A stretch of DNA of 42,307 nt. Origin: CAZWUK01 sp964636685 (GTDB lineage Bacteria; Bacillota; Clostridia; Christensenellales; CAG-138). Positions 1-7,749 of the stretch are shown here, piece after piece; position 1 is the first letter of the stretch; the number at the start of each line of letters is the position of its first letter. The stretch spans positions 1-42,307 of the forward strand of contig CAZWUK010000006.1 of NCBI GenBank assembly GCA_964636685.1, written 5' to 3'. A model generated the notes under the pieces. That model saw only the letters and a list, made by a program, of their open reading frames with translations, made no database searches and was not told where the DNA came from. Position numbers and translations under genes: made by a program.

Positions 1-23
1 TAACCCTTCCTTTCAAACGGTGA

Positions 24-61
24 GGAAAAAATACGGAGCCGGATCGGTTTGATTCGGCTCC
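24..61 (-). terminator. Intrinsic terminator of the aldo/keto reductase operon
   Basis: Read on the minus strand, an 11-bp stem (35-45 pairs with 51-61, five-base loop) is followed by TATTTTTTCC. It lies 45 bases past the reductase stop, where the three-gene operon should end. Confidence 0.8.
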
Positions 62-105
62 AGTATAGCATAAAAGGAACAAGTGGAGCACTGCTCGTCT
101 GTTTG

Positions 106-1014
106 TCAGCCAATTGCGCCCAACGCGTCGTCGATCTGTTCGTTGCGCTTGACGCCCACGATGGCGGAAACAACGGCAGGCTGCTCCAGCACCCAACGGA
201 TGGCGTACTGGGTCATCGTCATGCCCTTTTCCTTCGCGGAAAGCGCAAAAGCATCGAGCTTATCATAGAGCGTGTCGTCCATCTTCATCATCCAGTCCGC
301 TTTTTCAGCGGCACGGGAGCCTGCGGGCGCCGCCATGCCGCGCTGATACTTGCCGGTCAGCAAACCGCCCTGATAGATCTGGTACGGGATCACGGCGACG
401 TCCTCTGCGGCGCACAGCGGGATCAGCTCAGAAAGCGCATCCTGCTTGAGCAGGCTCAACGGCGGTTGGCAGACCACGGGACGCGGCAGACCGTTTGCGT
501 CGGCGGTCTTCATCAGCTGGGAGAGCTGCGCGGCGGAATAGTTGCTCACGCCGTAATGACGGATTTTCCCCGCGTCGATCGCGCGCTTGAGCGCGCCCAG
601 AATCTCCGCCAGGGGGACGCTCTCGTCGGGACGGTGCAAATAGTACAGGTCAATATAGTCCGTGCCAAGGCGTTGGAGGCTCTTATCGAGCTGCTTTTGG
701 ATCGCGGCAGGCGAGGTGCCCTCGTCCTCCGGCGCAGCGCCGACCTTCATACCGACCTTGGTGGCGACGACCACGCTGTCGCGCGCCATACCGGAAATCG
801 CCTTGCCGACAATCTCCTCCGCCACGCCGCCCGCGCTTCCGGCATAGCGGTTGTAGCCCTCGTACATGTTGGCGGTGTCGATGAGATTGACGCCGCGGGA
901 AACGGCGTATTGCGTCAGCTTGACCGCGTCGTCAAACGCCACGGGCGAGCCGTAGGTCATCGTGCCCAGCGTGATCGGGCAGACGCGAATGTCTGTTTTG
1001 GGGATCTGGTTCAT
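106..1014 (-). CDS. Aldo/keto reductase
   Basis: NAD(P)H-dependent reductase of the aldo/keto reductase superfamily, 302 residues, cytosolic TIM barrel. The family signature is visible: DTANMYEGYN carries the catalytic Asp and Tyr, VVATKVG the Lys, and YYLHRPDE the His. GVSNYSA and the late GVKRNEQ segment fit cofactor and barrel regions. The ATG is preceded by AAAGGAAA at good spacing. It is the last gene of a minus-strand operon after a DegT-type aminotransferase and a DapA-type aldolase, so it probably reduces an aldehyde or keto sugar intermediate of that pathway; the substrate cannot be told from sequence. A strong terminator follows. Confidence 0.9.
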   Translation of the reverse strand: MNQIPKTDIRVCPITLGTMTYGSPVAFDDAVKLTQYAVSRGVNLIDTANMYEGYNRYAGSAGGVAEEIVGKAISGMARDSVVVATKVGMKVGAAPEDEGTSPAAIQKQLDKSLQRLGTDYIDLYYLHRPDESVPLAEILGALKRAIDAGKIRHYGVSNYSAAQLSQLMKTADANGLPRPVVCQPPLSLLKQDALSELIPLCAAEDVAVIPYQIYQGGLLTGKYQRGMAAPAGSRAAEKADWMMKMDDTLYDKLDAFALSAKEKGMTMTQYAIRWVLEQPAVVSAIVGVKRNEQIDDALGAIG

Positions 1015-1038
1015 GATCGTTTCCTTTCGGTTCAGTGG

Positions 1039-1935
1039 TTATTTGGCCTCGGCCAGACGATCGATCAGCGTCGCCGCCTCGGGAATAAAGCGGTCATAGA
1101 ACGCCGGATCGTACTGTGGCTCCGGCGCGCGGAACACGCGATCGTGCTTGTTGAGATAATGCAGGATGCAGGCAAAGCTTTGCAGCAGCCCGTTTTTCAT
1201 CACGATGCAGCACAGCGCGTTCAGCTCGCTTTGCAGGTGGAAAGCTTCCTGGAGCTTTCCCGCCTTTGCCAAACGATAGATGCCCGAATAGGTCTTGGGG
1301 AACACCGTCGCCCACATACCGATGCCGCCGTCCGCGCCATGGATCACGGCGGGTGCAAGATACTCGTCCTTGCCGCTGAAGAGGATCGTTCCTTCCGGCT
1401 TTTCCGCCATCAGCTGCTGGGTAAAGAAAAAGTCGTTGGTCGAGCACTTGATTCCCGTGACGCCCGGCACATGGAGGGTTTCCACCACCTGTGCAAGCGG
1501 GAACGTGGTTCCCGGCTGCGGCATGTAGTAAAGAATGGTCTGCATCCCGCCGGAAACCTCGTTGAGGCGACGGTAATACGTCATCTGCACGTCATGCGGC
1601 TGCCCCGAAAGCGGTACGCTCGAAATGCCGTCAACGCCCGTATCCGGCGCATCCTGCGCAAGCTCCAGCGCTTCTCGCATGGTGTGCGCGCCGATTTGCA
1701 AGAGCGCAACCTTATCGTATTTGTGACAGATCTCAGCGGCAATGCGCGCTGCGGCCTTGCGTTCTTCGGTGCGCATGTTTTTGCCGTCGCCCGTGCCGCC
1801 GCAGATGTATGCGCCGTCCAGATCCTCCCGCATGGCCTCGTCCAGCGCGGCGGCAAATTCCGTTTCGAGGAACCTGCCGTCCGCGTCACAGGGCGAGCAC
1901 AGCGGGACGAGAACGCCCCCTGTGATTTTCTTCAC
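1039..1935 (-). CDS. DapA/NanA-family aldolase or synthase
   Basis: Class I (Schiff base) aldolase of the dihydrodipicolinate synthase / N-acetylneuraminate lyase family, 298 residues, full length for the family. K163 in TGIKCSTNDF is the expected Schiff-base lysine and Y137 in LYYMPQPG the catalytic tyrosine. The substrate loop reads GGTGDGKNMRTEER instead of the GTTGE of true DapA, and no lysine-pathway genes are near, so this is probably a catabolic aldolase for a 2-keto-3-deoxy acid or related sugar rather than DapA. It begins with GTG; its ribosome site TAAGGAG overlaps the stop codon of the upstream aminotransferase, indicating translational coupling. Confidence 0.85.
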   Translation of the reverse strand: MKKITGGVLVPLCSPCDADGRFLETEFAAALDEAMREDLDGAYICGGTGDGKNMRTEERKAAARIAAEICHKYDKVALLQIGAHTMREALELAQDAPDTGVDGISSVPLSGQPHDVQMTYYRRLNEVSGGMQTILYYMPQPGTTFPLAQVVETLHVPGVTGIKCSTNDFFFTQQLMAEKPEGTILFSGKDEYLAPAVIHGADGGIGMWATVFPKTYSGIYRLAKAGKLQEAFHLQSELNALCCIVMKNGLLQSFACILHYLNKHDRVFRAPEPQYDPAFYDRFIPEAATLIDRLAEAK

Positions 1936-1946
1936 GAAAACGCTCC

Positions 1947-3185
1947 TTACTTGGCGGCCTTGAGATCAGCGATTGCGCTCTTGACGGAATCCGCGATGGT
2001 CTTGAGCACGTCGTCTTCCATCCCGCACCACATCGGCACGGAGAAGCTGTTGTCCCACCAGCCTTCCAGCACCGGGCAGTCAAATTCGCCTGCGCCGAGC
2101 TTCTGGAACAGCGGGTAGCGGTACAGCGGATAGTATTGGACGATGCTGCGGATGCCGTACTTGGTGGTCAAAAGGTCAAGCAGGTCGTCGCGGTTTTTGC
2201 CGAACGCGCTGCCGTCAAAGTGCTGCACATACTGATGGCGAACGTGACGGTAGCCTTCGGGGATCTTGTTGAAGGTGATCTCGGGAACGTCGGCAAGCAG
2301 TGCACGGAGCTTATCGTTCTGCGCGATGATCTTGTCGGTGTTTTCCGTGAGGGTCTTGAGCTCCACGCTGCCCAGCGCGCACTGTGCTTCGCCGATGCAG
2401 AAGTTGTTGGGCCAGAAGCCTTCGATATCCAGATCCACGTTGCTCATAGCGGGCACCCAGTAGCGCTCGCGCGGATAGTTGTAGCCGCAGCAGCCGTTGA
2501 AGCGCAGTCCCGGCACCAACGCGGCGTCCGCGTCGGATTTCACGGTGATGACGCCGCCTTCGCCCAGCGTGGTCATGGTCTTTGCGCCATGGAAGCTGAA
2601 GCAGCCGAAATCGCCGAAGCTGCCGACATGCTGACCGTTGATGCGGGCGTCGAGCGCCTGTGCGCAGTCTTCAACGACCTTGATGTTGTGCTTCTTGGCG
2701 ATCTTCATGATCGCGGGCATATCGCAGGGCATGCCGAGCAGATGGACGCACACGATAGCGCGGGTCTTGTCGGTGATCTTGCGCTCGATGTCCTCGGGGC
2801 TGACCACCCAGGTGTCCTTGTCGTTGTCCGCCCAGACGATCTTGGCGCCCGCCTTGCCAAAGGCGATTGCCGTAGAGCAGAATGTGTATGCTGGAATAAT
2901 CGCTTCATCCCCGGGCTTGATGCCGCACAGGGTTGCCGCAAGGCTCAGCGCGTTGGTCGCGTTGGATACGGCAAAGGCATGGTTTGCGCCGGTATAGGCT
3001 GCAAAATCCTGCTGGAATTGTTCCTGCTTTGCGCCCTGCGTCTGCCCGGGCACGTTGCGCATCACGTCAACGACGGTTGCGATCTCCTCTTCGCTATACG
3101 GGCGCTGACGCGCCGGGATGGAAACGCGGAAGCCCTCCACCGTACCGCGACCGGAAACATCAACATTCACTTTCTTTTCATCCAT
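1947..3185 (-). CDS. DegT/DnrJ/EryC1/StrS-family aminotransferase
   Basis: PLP-dependent sugar aminotransferase fold, 412 residues. K202 in FHGAKTMTTLGEGG is the internal aldimine lysine, D173 in VEDCAQALDA contacts the PLP pyridine nitrogen, and the N-terminal NATNALSLAA segment is the usual phosphate-binding loop. Family members transaminate keto sugars, or in some lineages act as dehydratases, so the substrate is open. It is the first gene of the operon with the DapA-type aldolase and aldo/keto reductase, with AGGAGG just upstream of the ATG. A TATAAT box at 3239-3244 (minus strand) and a TTATTAG motif precede it, divergent from the AraC-type gene, the likely regulator. Confidence 0.88.
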   Translation of the reverse strand: MDEKKVNVDVSGRGTVEGFRVSIPARQRPYSEEEIATVVDVMRNVPGQTQGAKQEQFQQDFAAYTGANHAFAVSNATNALSLAATLCGIKPGDEAIIPAYTFCSTAIAFGKAGAKIVWADNDKDTWVVSPEDIERKITDKTRAIVCVHLLGMPCDMPAIMKIAKKHNIKVVEDCAQALDARINGQHVGSFGDFGCFSFHGAKTMTTLGEGGVITVKSDADAALVPGLRFNGCCGYNYPRERYWVPAMSNVDLDIEGFWPNNFCIGEAQCALGSVELKTLTENTDKIIAQNDKLRALLADVPEITFNKIPEGYRHVRHQYVQHFDGSAFGKNRDDLLDLLTTKYGIRSIVQYYPLYRYPLFQKLGAGEFDCPVLEGWWDNSFSVPMWCGMEDDVLKTIADSVKSAIADLKAAK

Positions 3186-3214
3186 GGTGCTATCCTCCTG
3201 AAATCATTATTTTA

Positions 3215-3244
3215 CTAATAAAGCCGAGATTTATTACCATTATA
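3215..3244 (-). promoter_or_regulatory. -10 box and TTATTAG motif of the aminotransferase operon
   Basis: On the minus strand TATAAT (3244-3239) is followed 18 bases later by TTATTAG (3221-3215). No convincing -35 hexamer is visible 16-18 bp upstream, which would fit a promoter needing an activator such as the divergent AraC protein. The same motif recurs near the -10 boxes of three other promoters in the window. Confidence 0.5.
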
Positions 3245-3338
3245 TTATCCGCTTATGCCGGCGGATGCCATGCAAAAAGCAAGCGTCTTTTGCAGTCCGC
3301 GGCGCAAATTCCATACTTTTTACGAAACGGCGCCTTCG

Positions 3339-3387
3339 TTGACAGTTTGCTTTGGGGCGGCTACAATAAACGTAACATGATTATTAG
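3339..3387 (+). promoter_or_regulatory. Promoter of the AraC-type gene with TTATTAG motif
   Basis: TTGACA (3339-3344), 17-bp spacer, TACAAT (3362-3367). TTATTAG lies at 3381-3387 in the initially transcribed region. The promoter is close to consensus, so the gene could be strongly expressed unless repressed. Confidence 0.8.
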
Positions 3388-3400
3388 TACAGGTGACGAC

Positions 3401-4330
3401 ATGGAGCATCCCGCCGAACAAACCTATTCCGTCCGTGCAAGCGCCGGAAATCTTCCCATCGAGTGCTTTCTCGCGGCGCATACTTTTTTTGCCGCCGATT
3501 CAGCCGGTCAACCCGCTTTCTCGGAGGATCACGTCCACGCCTGCTTCGAGCTGATCTTCTGCAAGCGTGGCGCGGGGTTCCAGTTTATCGGCGGCGTGGG
3601 ACATCCCTATGCAAGCAACTCGATCTTTCTCATTACGCCGTTCACCACGCACGCGCATATTTCGAACGCACAGGCGCCTGAGATCCGTTATTCCGTCCGT
3701 TTTATTCTGCCCGAGGGGCAAGAGCTCTCCAGCAGCTGCGATCCCGCGGTCGAGTATGCGCTCAAGAAGCTTCGGCAAAACGGCTATTTTCATTTTATGG
3801 CGGAGAACGCGCCGCTGCCCATCATCGACATGATCGCCGACACCGTCCGAACGCATCCCGTATGCGCGGAGCTGGTGCTCGGCGGTCTGTTGTCGGCGCT
3901 GTTTTCTTATGTGTTTCAGGAAATCTGCCTTGCCTTTGGCGAAGGCGCGTCGCCCGGCCGGCAGCTGCTTGCCGAAAACGCCAACACCCGCAAGTTCTTG
4001 ATCGACAATTTCTTTGACCAGCTCATTGACAGCAACGCGCGCATGGAGGAGCTGTGCAGCCGCGTGCATTTGAGTCCCAGTCAGCTCAACCGCGTCATTC
4101 GCGAATTGTACGGCACGACCTTTAAGCAGCGCATGATCGAGGTGCGGCTGGCCTACATCAAGTATTTTTTAAAGTACTCCGATCTTCCCGTGCGAGAGAT
4201 CGCGCAGCGCACGGGGTTTCCCGAGGACAGCAACCTCTCTCTGTTTTTCAAGCAGCACTGCGGCGTTTCACCCACCCAATACCGGCAAGCTGAGCGCGTC
4301 GTGCCGCCGTCCGCGCACACGCAGGATTAA
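3401..4330 (+). CDS. AraC-family transcriptional regulator with cupin sensor
   Basis: 309-residue regulator. The N-terminal half looks like a cupin ligand-binding domain (EDHVHACFELIFCKRG). The C-terminal 100 residues carry two helix-turn-helix units: MEELCSRVHLSPSQLNRVIR and the later EIAQRTGFPEDSNLSLFFKQ followed by GVSPTQYR, the standard AraC ending. I chose the ATG at 3401 because AGGTGA sits five bases upstream; an ATG at 3377 is too close to the predicted transcription start. Divergent from the aminotransferase-aldolase-reductase operon, it probably senses a sugar and controls that operon. Confidence 0.9.
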   Translation: MEHPAEQTYSVRASAGNLPIECFLAAHTFFAADSAGQPAFSEDHVHACFELIFCKRGAGFQFIGGVGHPYASNSIFLITPFTTHAHISNAQAPEIRYSVRFILPEGQELSSSCDPAVEYALKKLRQNGYFHFMAENAPLPIIDMIADTVRTHPVCAELVLGGLLSALFSYVFQEICLAFGEGASPGRQLLAENANTRKFLIDNFFDQLIDSNARMEELCSRVHLSPSQLNRVIRELYGTTFKQRMIEVRLAYIKYFLKYSDLPVREIAQRTGFPEDSNLSLFFKQHCGVSPTQYRQAERVVPPSAHTQD

Positions 4331-4395
4331 GCGTTTTTATCCGCCGTAAACAGCCGCCGTTTTTGGCGCGCCCTCGTTATTCACAGGATACGACA

Positions 4396-4431
4396 TAAAA
4401 AAACAGCGCACTCCCCGCGGAAGCGCGCTGT
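4396..4431 (-). terminator. Intrinsic terminator of the M15 peptidase gene
   Basis: On the minus strand a 9-bp stem beginning ACAGCGC and closing GCGCTGT is followed by a run of seven Ts, 14 bases after the stop codon. Confidence 0.85.
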
Positions 4432-4444
4432 AGCGGTTGGTCTG

Positions 4445-6016
4445 TCAGTCGTCCTCGGTTGCACCGGATGCAGCGTCGGGCGTCGGCTTTGGTGTTTTTG
4501 CGGCGGGGCTGGCTTCCGGCGCCGCGGATACCGTCGGTTCCGGCGACTGGCTCGGATCGGGCGTCGGTTCCGGCGACGGCGTCGGACTGACCCACGGCGT
4601 CGCAACCGGCGTGACCAGCGGGACAACGGGCAGCGTGATATTCTCCTCGCTGTCCGCATAGGCAAATACCATCCGCAAGCCGCCAAACGCCGGATCTTCG
4701 TGCCGCCACTGCGGACAGTCGGTCAGCGTAAAGTGCATACCGTCGGAGGTCGTGCGGTAGTAAAAGCCCCAGCCAAAGCCTGCCCGGTAGAACGCCAGCT
4801 CATAGAGCAGATAGTTAATCATGGTCTTGGGGATCTTTTTATACTTTCCCTTATAGCTGCCGCTGTACGTGTAGTCATAATAGGAAACGCCGTTTTCATC
4901 CTTCTGGATGCCGTTGTAGGTTACATAATTTCCAAGCTCCTCCGCCAAGAGCAGCTTTGTGGTCATGCTGTTGGTGTTGGGGTACATATTGTCGTTCACG
5001 TCCACAGATGTGCCCAGCGTGTGGTGGCTGATGTAGCGGCTGCCGTTGACAAAGCGCGGCACGTAGGTATACGCCTTTTCGATCAGGTCGTTGAGCAGCA
5101 GTATGCCGGAGTCGCCGTTCGTGCCCGATACGCGCACATAGGTATTGTTGAGATATTCGGTCGCCTTCTCAAAATAGGGCAGCGCCTGCGTATGCACACG
5201 TCCAAACTCCGTCGATTCCACAAGGCTGCTCTCCCGCCACGTGTCGTCCGTGCCGATATAGCCGTTGCTGCGAATGCGGTAATTGAACATGAATTTTGAC
5301 GTATCGCCGTCGAAAAACGCGAGCGTTTCCAGATAATTCCCGTTGAATTTATTGGCGGTGATGGGATAGGTATTCATCTTCGCTACGGTAAAGGACGCCT
5401 CAAACACACGAAACGGCTCCTCGGTGGCGGTCGTGGTTACAAAGAGCTGCATCCGGTGCGCGCCAAGGCGAAGGCGCGTAAAATCCGCCACGTTGTCGAG
5501 CTTCTTGCCCTCGAGATTCTCCTTGCTCTCCAGATAGTATTCCGTAACGCCGCTTTCGGGATCGAGCGTGACGCCCGCCTCGTAAGGATACATGCGGTTT
5601 TCTTCGTCGTCGTTGTAAAAGCGCACAAAAACGCTCGTGATAGGATCGTTTGAAACGACCTTGCCGTAGAGATTGTACGGCTGCTTCCAGGCGAGTATTT
5701 CGCCCGCCGCGGGCATGGGCACCTCAACGTCCGGAACAAATACCGCCGGCAGCACCTCCAGCATGGAGGCGATCATTTCCTCCGCCAGAACGGCGGGATC
5801 GTTGGCGGCAGCCAGCTCGGCAGCCTCTCTGGCTTCTTCCTCCGCCTGCTCCTTTTCCATCTTCCCTTCGTCAATTTCAATGGTAATCACCGTCGGCGTC
5901 GCAGTCGGTCGCGGCGTAGGCGTTGTCTCCTCCTGCGCGGCCCAAGCACCCGGTATAAGCGAATAAAGCATTAGTACGGCTATACACGCTGTCGCCGCCC
6001 GATGGAAAATCGCCAT
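4445..6016 (-). CDS. Secreted M15-type metallopeptidase (D-Ala-D-Ala carboxypeptidase-like)
   Basis: 523 residues. An N-terminal signal peptide ending near AWA-A is followed by a Thr/Pro linker and a charged helix (EKEQAEEEAREAAE), a beta-rich middle region, then an M15 catalytic domain: S330, H332, G335 and D339 match SxHxxGxAxD, and H428 in DGMHFTL is the third zinc ligand. The C-terminal ~80 residues are a Pro/Thr/Ser tail, as in wall-spanning proteins. M15 enzymes trim peptidoglycan stem peptides, so a role in wall remodelling outside the membrane is likely. It is monocistronic with its own promoter and terminator. The middle domain is not one I recognise. Exact specificity (carboxypeptidase or endopeptidase) is open. 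Confidence 0.8.
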   Translation of the reverse strand: MAIFHRAATACIAVLMLYSLIPGAWAAQEETTPTPRPTATPTVITIEIDEGKMEKEQAEEEAREAAELAAANDPAVLAEEMIASMLEVLPAVFVPDVEVPMPAAGEILAWKQPYNLYGKVVSNDPITSVFVRFYNDDEENRMYPYEAGVTLDPESGVTEYYLESKENLEGKKLDNVADFTRLRLGAHRMQLFVTTTATEEPFRVFEASFTVAKMNTYPITANKFNGNYLETLAFFDGDTSKFMFNYRIRSNGYIGTDDTWRESSLVESTEFGRVHTQALPYFEKATEYLNNTYVRVSGTNGDSGILLLNDLIEKAYTYVPRFVNGSRYISHHTLGTSVDVNDNMYPNTNSMTTKLLLAEELGNYVTYNGIQKDENGVSYYDYTYSGSYKGKYKKIPKTMINYLLYELAFYRAGFGWGFYYRTTSDGMHFTLTDCPQWRHEDPAFGGLRMVFAYADSEENITLPVVPLVTPVATPWVSPTPSPEPTPDPSQSPEPTVSAAPEASPAAKTPKPTPDAASGATEDD

Positions 6017-6051
6017 ACAAAATACCTCTTAATTCTACAGAATTCTTGAAG

Positions 6052-6080
6052 ATTGTACTATACTTCCGCCGGATTGTCAC
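6052..6080 (-). promoter_or_regulatory. Promoter of the M15 peptidase gene
   Basis: Minus strand GTGACA (6080-6075), 17-bp spacer, TACAAT (6057-6052), 36 bases before the ATG. Confidence 0.7.
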
Positions 6081-6138
6081 GCATTTCCAACAAACACAAC
6101 GGGATTTGTCACATTTTATACGCAACCGGAGAAAACTG

Positions 6139-6147
6139 TGCTATAAT
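6139..6147 (+). promoter_or_regulatory. Extended -10 promoter of ridA
   Basis: TG-C-TATAAT forms an extended -10 element at 6139-6147. No good -35 hexamer is present, as is common with extended -10 promoters. Confidence 0.6.
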
Positions 6148-6178
6148 ACTCAAAACTTCGCTAATGGAGGATGTACTC

Positions 6179-6562
6179 ATGCAAAGGGAAATCATTCGCA
6201 CCACTGCCGCCCCCGCCGCCATCGGCCCGTACTCGCAAGCCGTCAGAGTTCAAAATACCGTTTACTGCTCCGGCATGCTCGCCATCGATCCGGCAAGCGG
6301 CACGCTGGTAGGCGACACCGCCCAAGCGCAGACCGAGCAGATTATGAAGAATATCACAGCGCTGTTGGGAAGCTTCGGCGCGCGCTGCGAACACGTTGTC
6401 AAGACCACGATCTTTCTCACCGATCTTTCCGCTTTTTCAGCGGTCAACGCCGTTTATGGCGCGTCGTTCCCTTCCGATCCGCCCGCCCGCTCCTGCGTGG
6501 AGGTTTCCCGCCTGCCCAAGGACGCGCTGGTCGAAATTGAAGTCGTCGCGGTGCTGGCATAA
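6179..6562 (+). CDS. ridA: RidA-family enamine/imine deaminase
   Basis: 127-residue protein of the YjgF/YER057c/UK114 family, the usual length. It hydrolyses reactive enamine/imine intermediates released by PLP enzymes such as threonine dehydratase, in the cytosol. Family landmarks: AIGPYSQAV near the N terminus, YCSGMLAIDP, and the C-terminal PARSCVEVSRLPKDALVEIE, in which the Arg that binds carboxylates is R105 by count from the start. GGAGG eight bases before the ATG fixes the start. Probably co-transcribed with the small membrane protein 21 bases downstream. Confidence 0.93.
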   Translation: MQREIIRTTAAPAAIGPYSQAVRVQNTVYCSGMLAIDPASGTLVGDTAQAQTEQIMKNITALLGSFGARCEHVVKTTIFLTDLSAFSAVNAVYGASFPSDPPARSCVEVSRLPKDALVEIEVVAVLA

Positions 6563-6583
6563 CCGTTCAGATCGGAGGTATCT

Positions 6584-7189
6584 ATGGCGGACAAGACCTA
6601 TCGGTTTTCAGAGATTCGCACGCTGCCCAAGGGCGAACGTCTCAGCTATTTTTGGATGTATTACAAGCTGCACACGCTGATTGCGCTGGCGGTGCTCATC
6701 GCCGTTGTTTCAACGGTGGTTTCGCTCGCAGCGCGCGTTAAGCCCGACGTGCAGCTGCTGCTGATGTCCAATACGTTCACCTCCGCTGAAGTCGAAGCGT
6801 TGGAAGCGCAGCTTTCATCGCTCCCCATCGACAACAACGGCGACGGGAAGAACGCCGCCTCCATCTATGACGTTGCCTTTGCCGACGCCAACACGACCGA
6901 TGCGTATGTGGTTATGCAGGCGGTCACAGCGCTGAGCGCCAGCGACTATGTACTGCTGCTTGTCGGCCAAGGCGCTTTTGACTATCTGATGGGCATGGAC
7001 GTGCTGGCGGACGAAAACGGCAACCCCGCCACGGCGGATGCGGTGTTTCGGCTGCCTGCAAGCCAAATCCCGGGGCTGGGGCTTCCCGATCGCGACGATC
7101 TCTTTCTCTGCCTCAGAGCCCGCCCCGAAAAGGACGACGGCTACTACGATACCCAGCTATCGGCGCTCGACGTCCTGCGACAGTGCTGA
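6584..7189 (+). CDS. Membrane-anchored protein of unknown function
   Basis: 201 residues, no family recognised. A short cytosolic N terminus is followed by one membrane helix (about residues 30-50, LIALAVLIAVVSTVVSLAA) and an extracytoplasmic alpha/beta region of about 150 residues with alternating hydrophobic strands (YVLLLVGQGAFDYLMG). A DNNGDGKN stretch resembles a calcium-binding loop, but on its own this is weak. GGAGG precedes the ATG. It follows ridA closely and ends at a strong terminator, so the two probably form one transcript. Confidence 0.6.
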   Translation: MADKTYRFSEIRTLPKGERLSYFWMYYKLHTLIALAVLIAVVSTVVSLAARVKPDVQLLLMSNTFTSAEVEALEAQLSSLPIDNNGDGKNAASIYDVAFADANTTDAYVVMQAVTALSASDYVLLLVGQGAFDYLMGMDVLADENGNPATADAVFRLPASQIPGLGLPDRDDLFLCLRARPEKDDGYYDTQLSALDVLRQC

Positions 7190-7202
7190 TATCGTCTCAT
7201 TC

Positions 7203-7247
7203 AAAACAAATGCCGCTTCCGCTCAAGAAGCAGCATTTGTTTTTTTG
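7203..7247. terminator. Bidirectional terminator
   Basis: Inverted repeat AACAAATGC ... GCATTTGTT with T-run on the plus side and TTTTG on the minus side, between convergent genes. It should end both the ridA operon and the SdpI-family gene. Confidence 0.85.
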
Positions 7248-7260
7248 TTTGTTTGTACGA

Positions 7261-7665
7261 TTACTGTGGAACGTTTTCGTTTTCCAGCCGATTGCCGTCT
7301 TTGTCAAAGCGTTTGCGCAGCGCGCGCTCGGTTAAAAACAGCAGTACGAATATCCAGGCGATCTGAAGAAACAGCACCGCCATCGAAGTTGCCGCATACC
7401 CCGGCACAAAGCGCAGCGCATACAGCAGGAGCAGCGACGCCACCATCACCGGCACACCGCTTTTTTGCGCCAGCCGGCCGATCGTTTGATGGGCAAACGT
7501 CCAGGTATCCCTATTTTTCATGGACATGGTCGTGCGATAGCCATATACGCCGTTGATGGTTTTGGGCGGCCGCTTGACAAAGATTTGGGAAAACACCAGC
7601 ATCAATCCGTCGATCAAGACGATGCTCGCGCCGTTGATCCAGAATAAGACCGTCGCTTCATCCAT
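7261..7665 (-). CDS. SdpI-family membrane protein
   Basis: 134 residues with three hydrophobic segments. The conserved SdpI-family stretch is clear: NGVYGYRTTMSMKNRDTW followed by FAHQTIGRL, lying between the first and second membrane helices. The prototype SdpI of Bacillus subtilis protects against the toxin SdpC and signals to its repressor, but most members are uncharacterised. I chose the ATG at 7665 because GGAGG is six bases upstream; a longer in-frame start lacks one. It lies 84 bases downstream of a CPBP-family gene on the same strand, another family often linked to bacteriocin self-immunity. Confidence 0.82.
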   Translation of the reverse strand: MDEATVLFWINGASIVLIDGLMLVFSQIFVKRPPKTINGVYGYRTTMSMKNRDTWTFAHQTIGRLAQKSGVPVMVASLLLLYALRFVPGYAATSMAVLFLQIAWIFVLLFLTERALRKRFDKDGNRLENENVPQ

Positions 7666-7749
7666 GGTTCGCCTCCGAACATATCGCAATGTCCCTGCAA
7701 TCTACAATACCATTTTTACAAGCATCGTGACCATCTGGCGCGCCGTCAA

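Noticed and set aside
49..2118. Long plus-strand open frame of 689 codons
   Set aside because: It lies antisense to two genes with intact family motifs, has no ribosome site, and its product is Arg/His/Ala-rich as expected from antisense of GC-rich codons.
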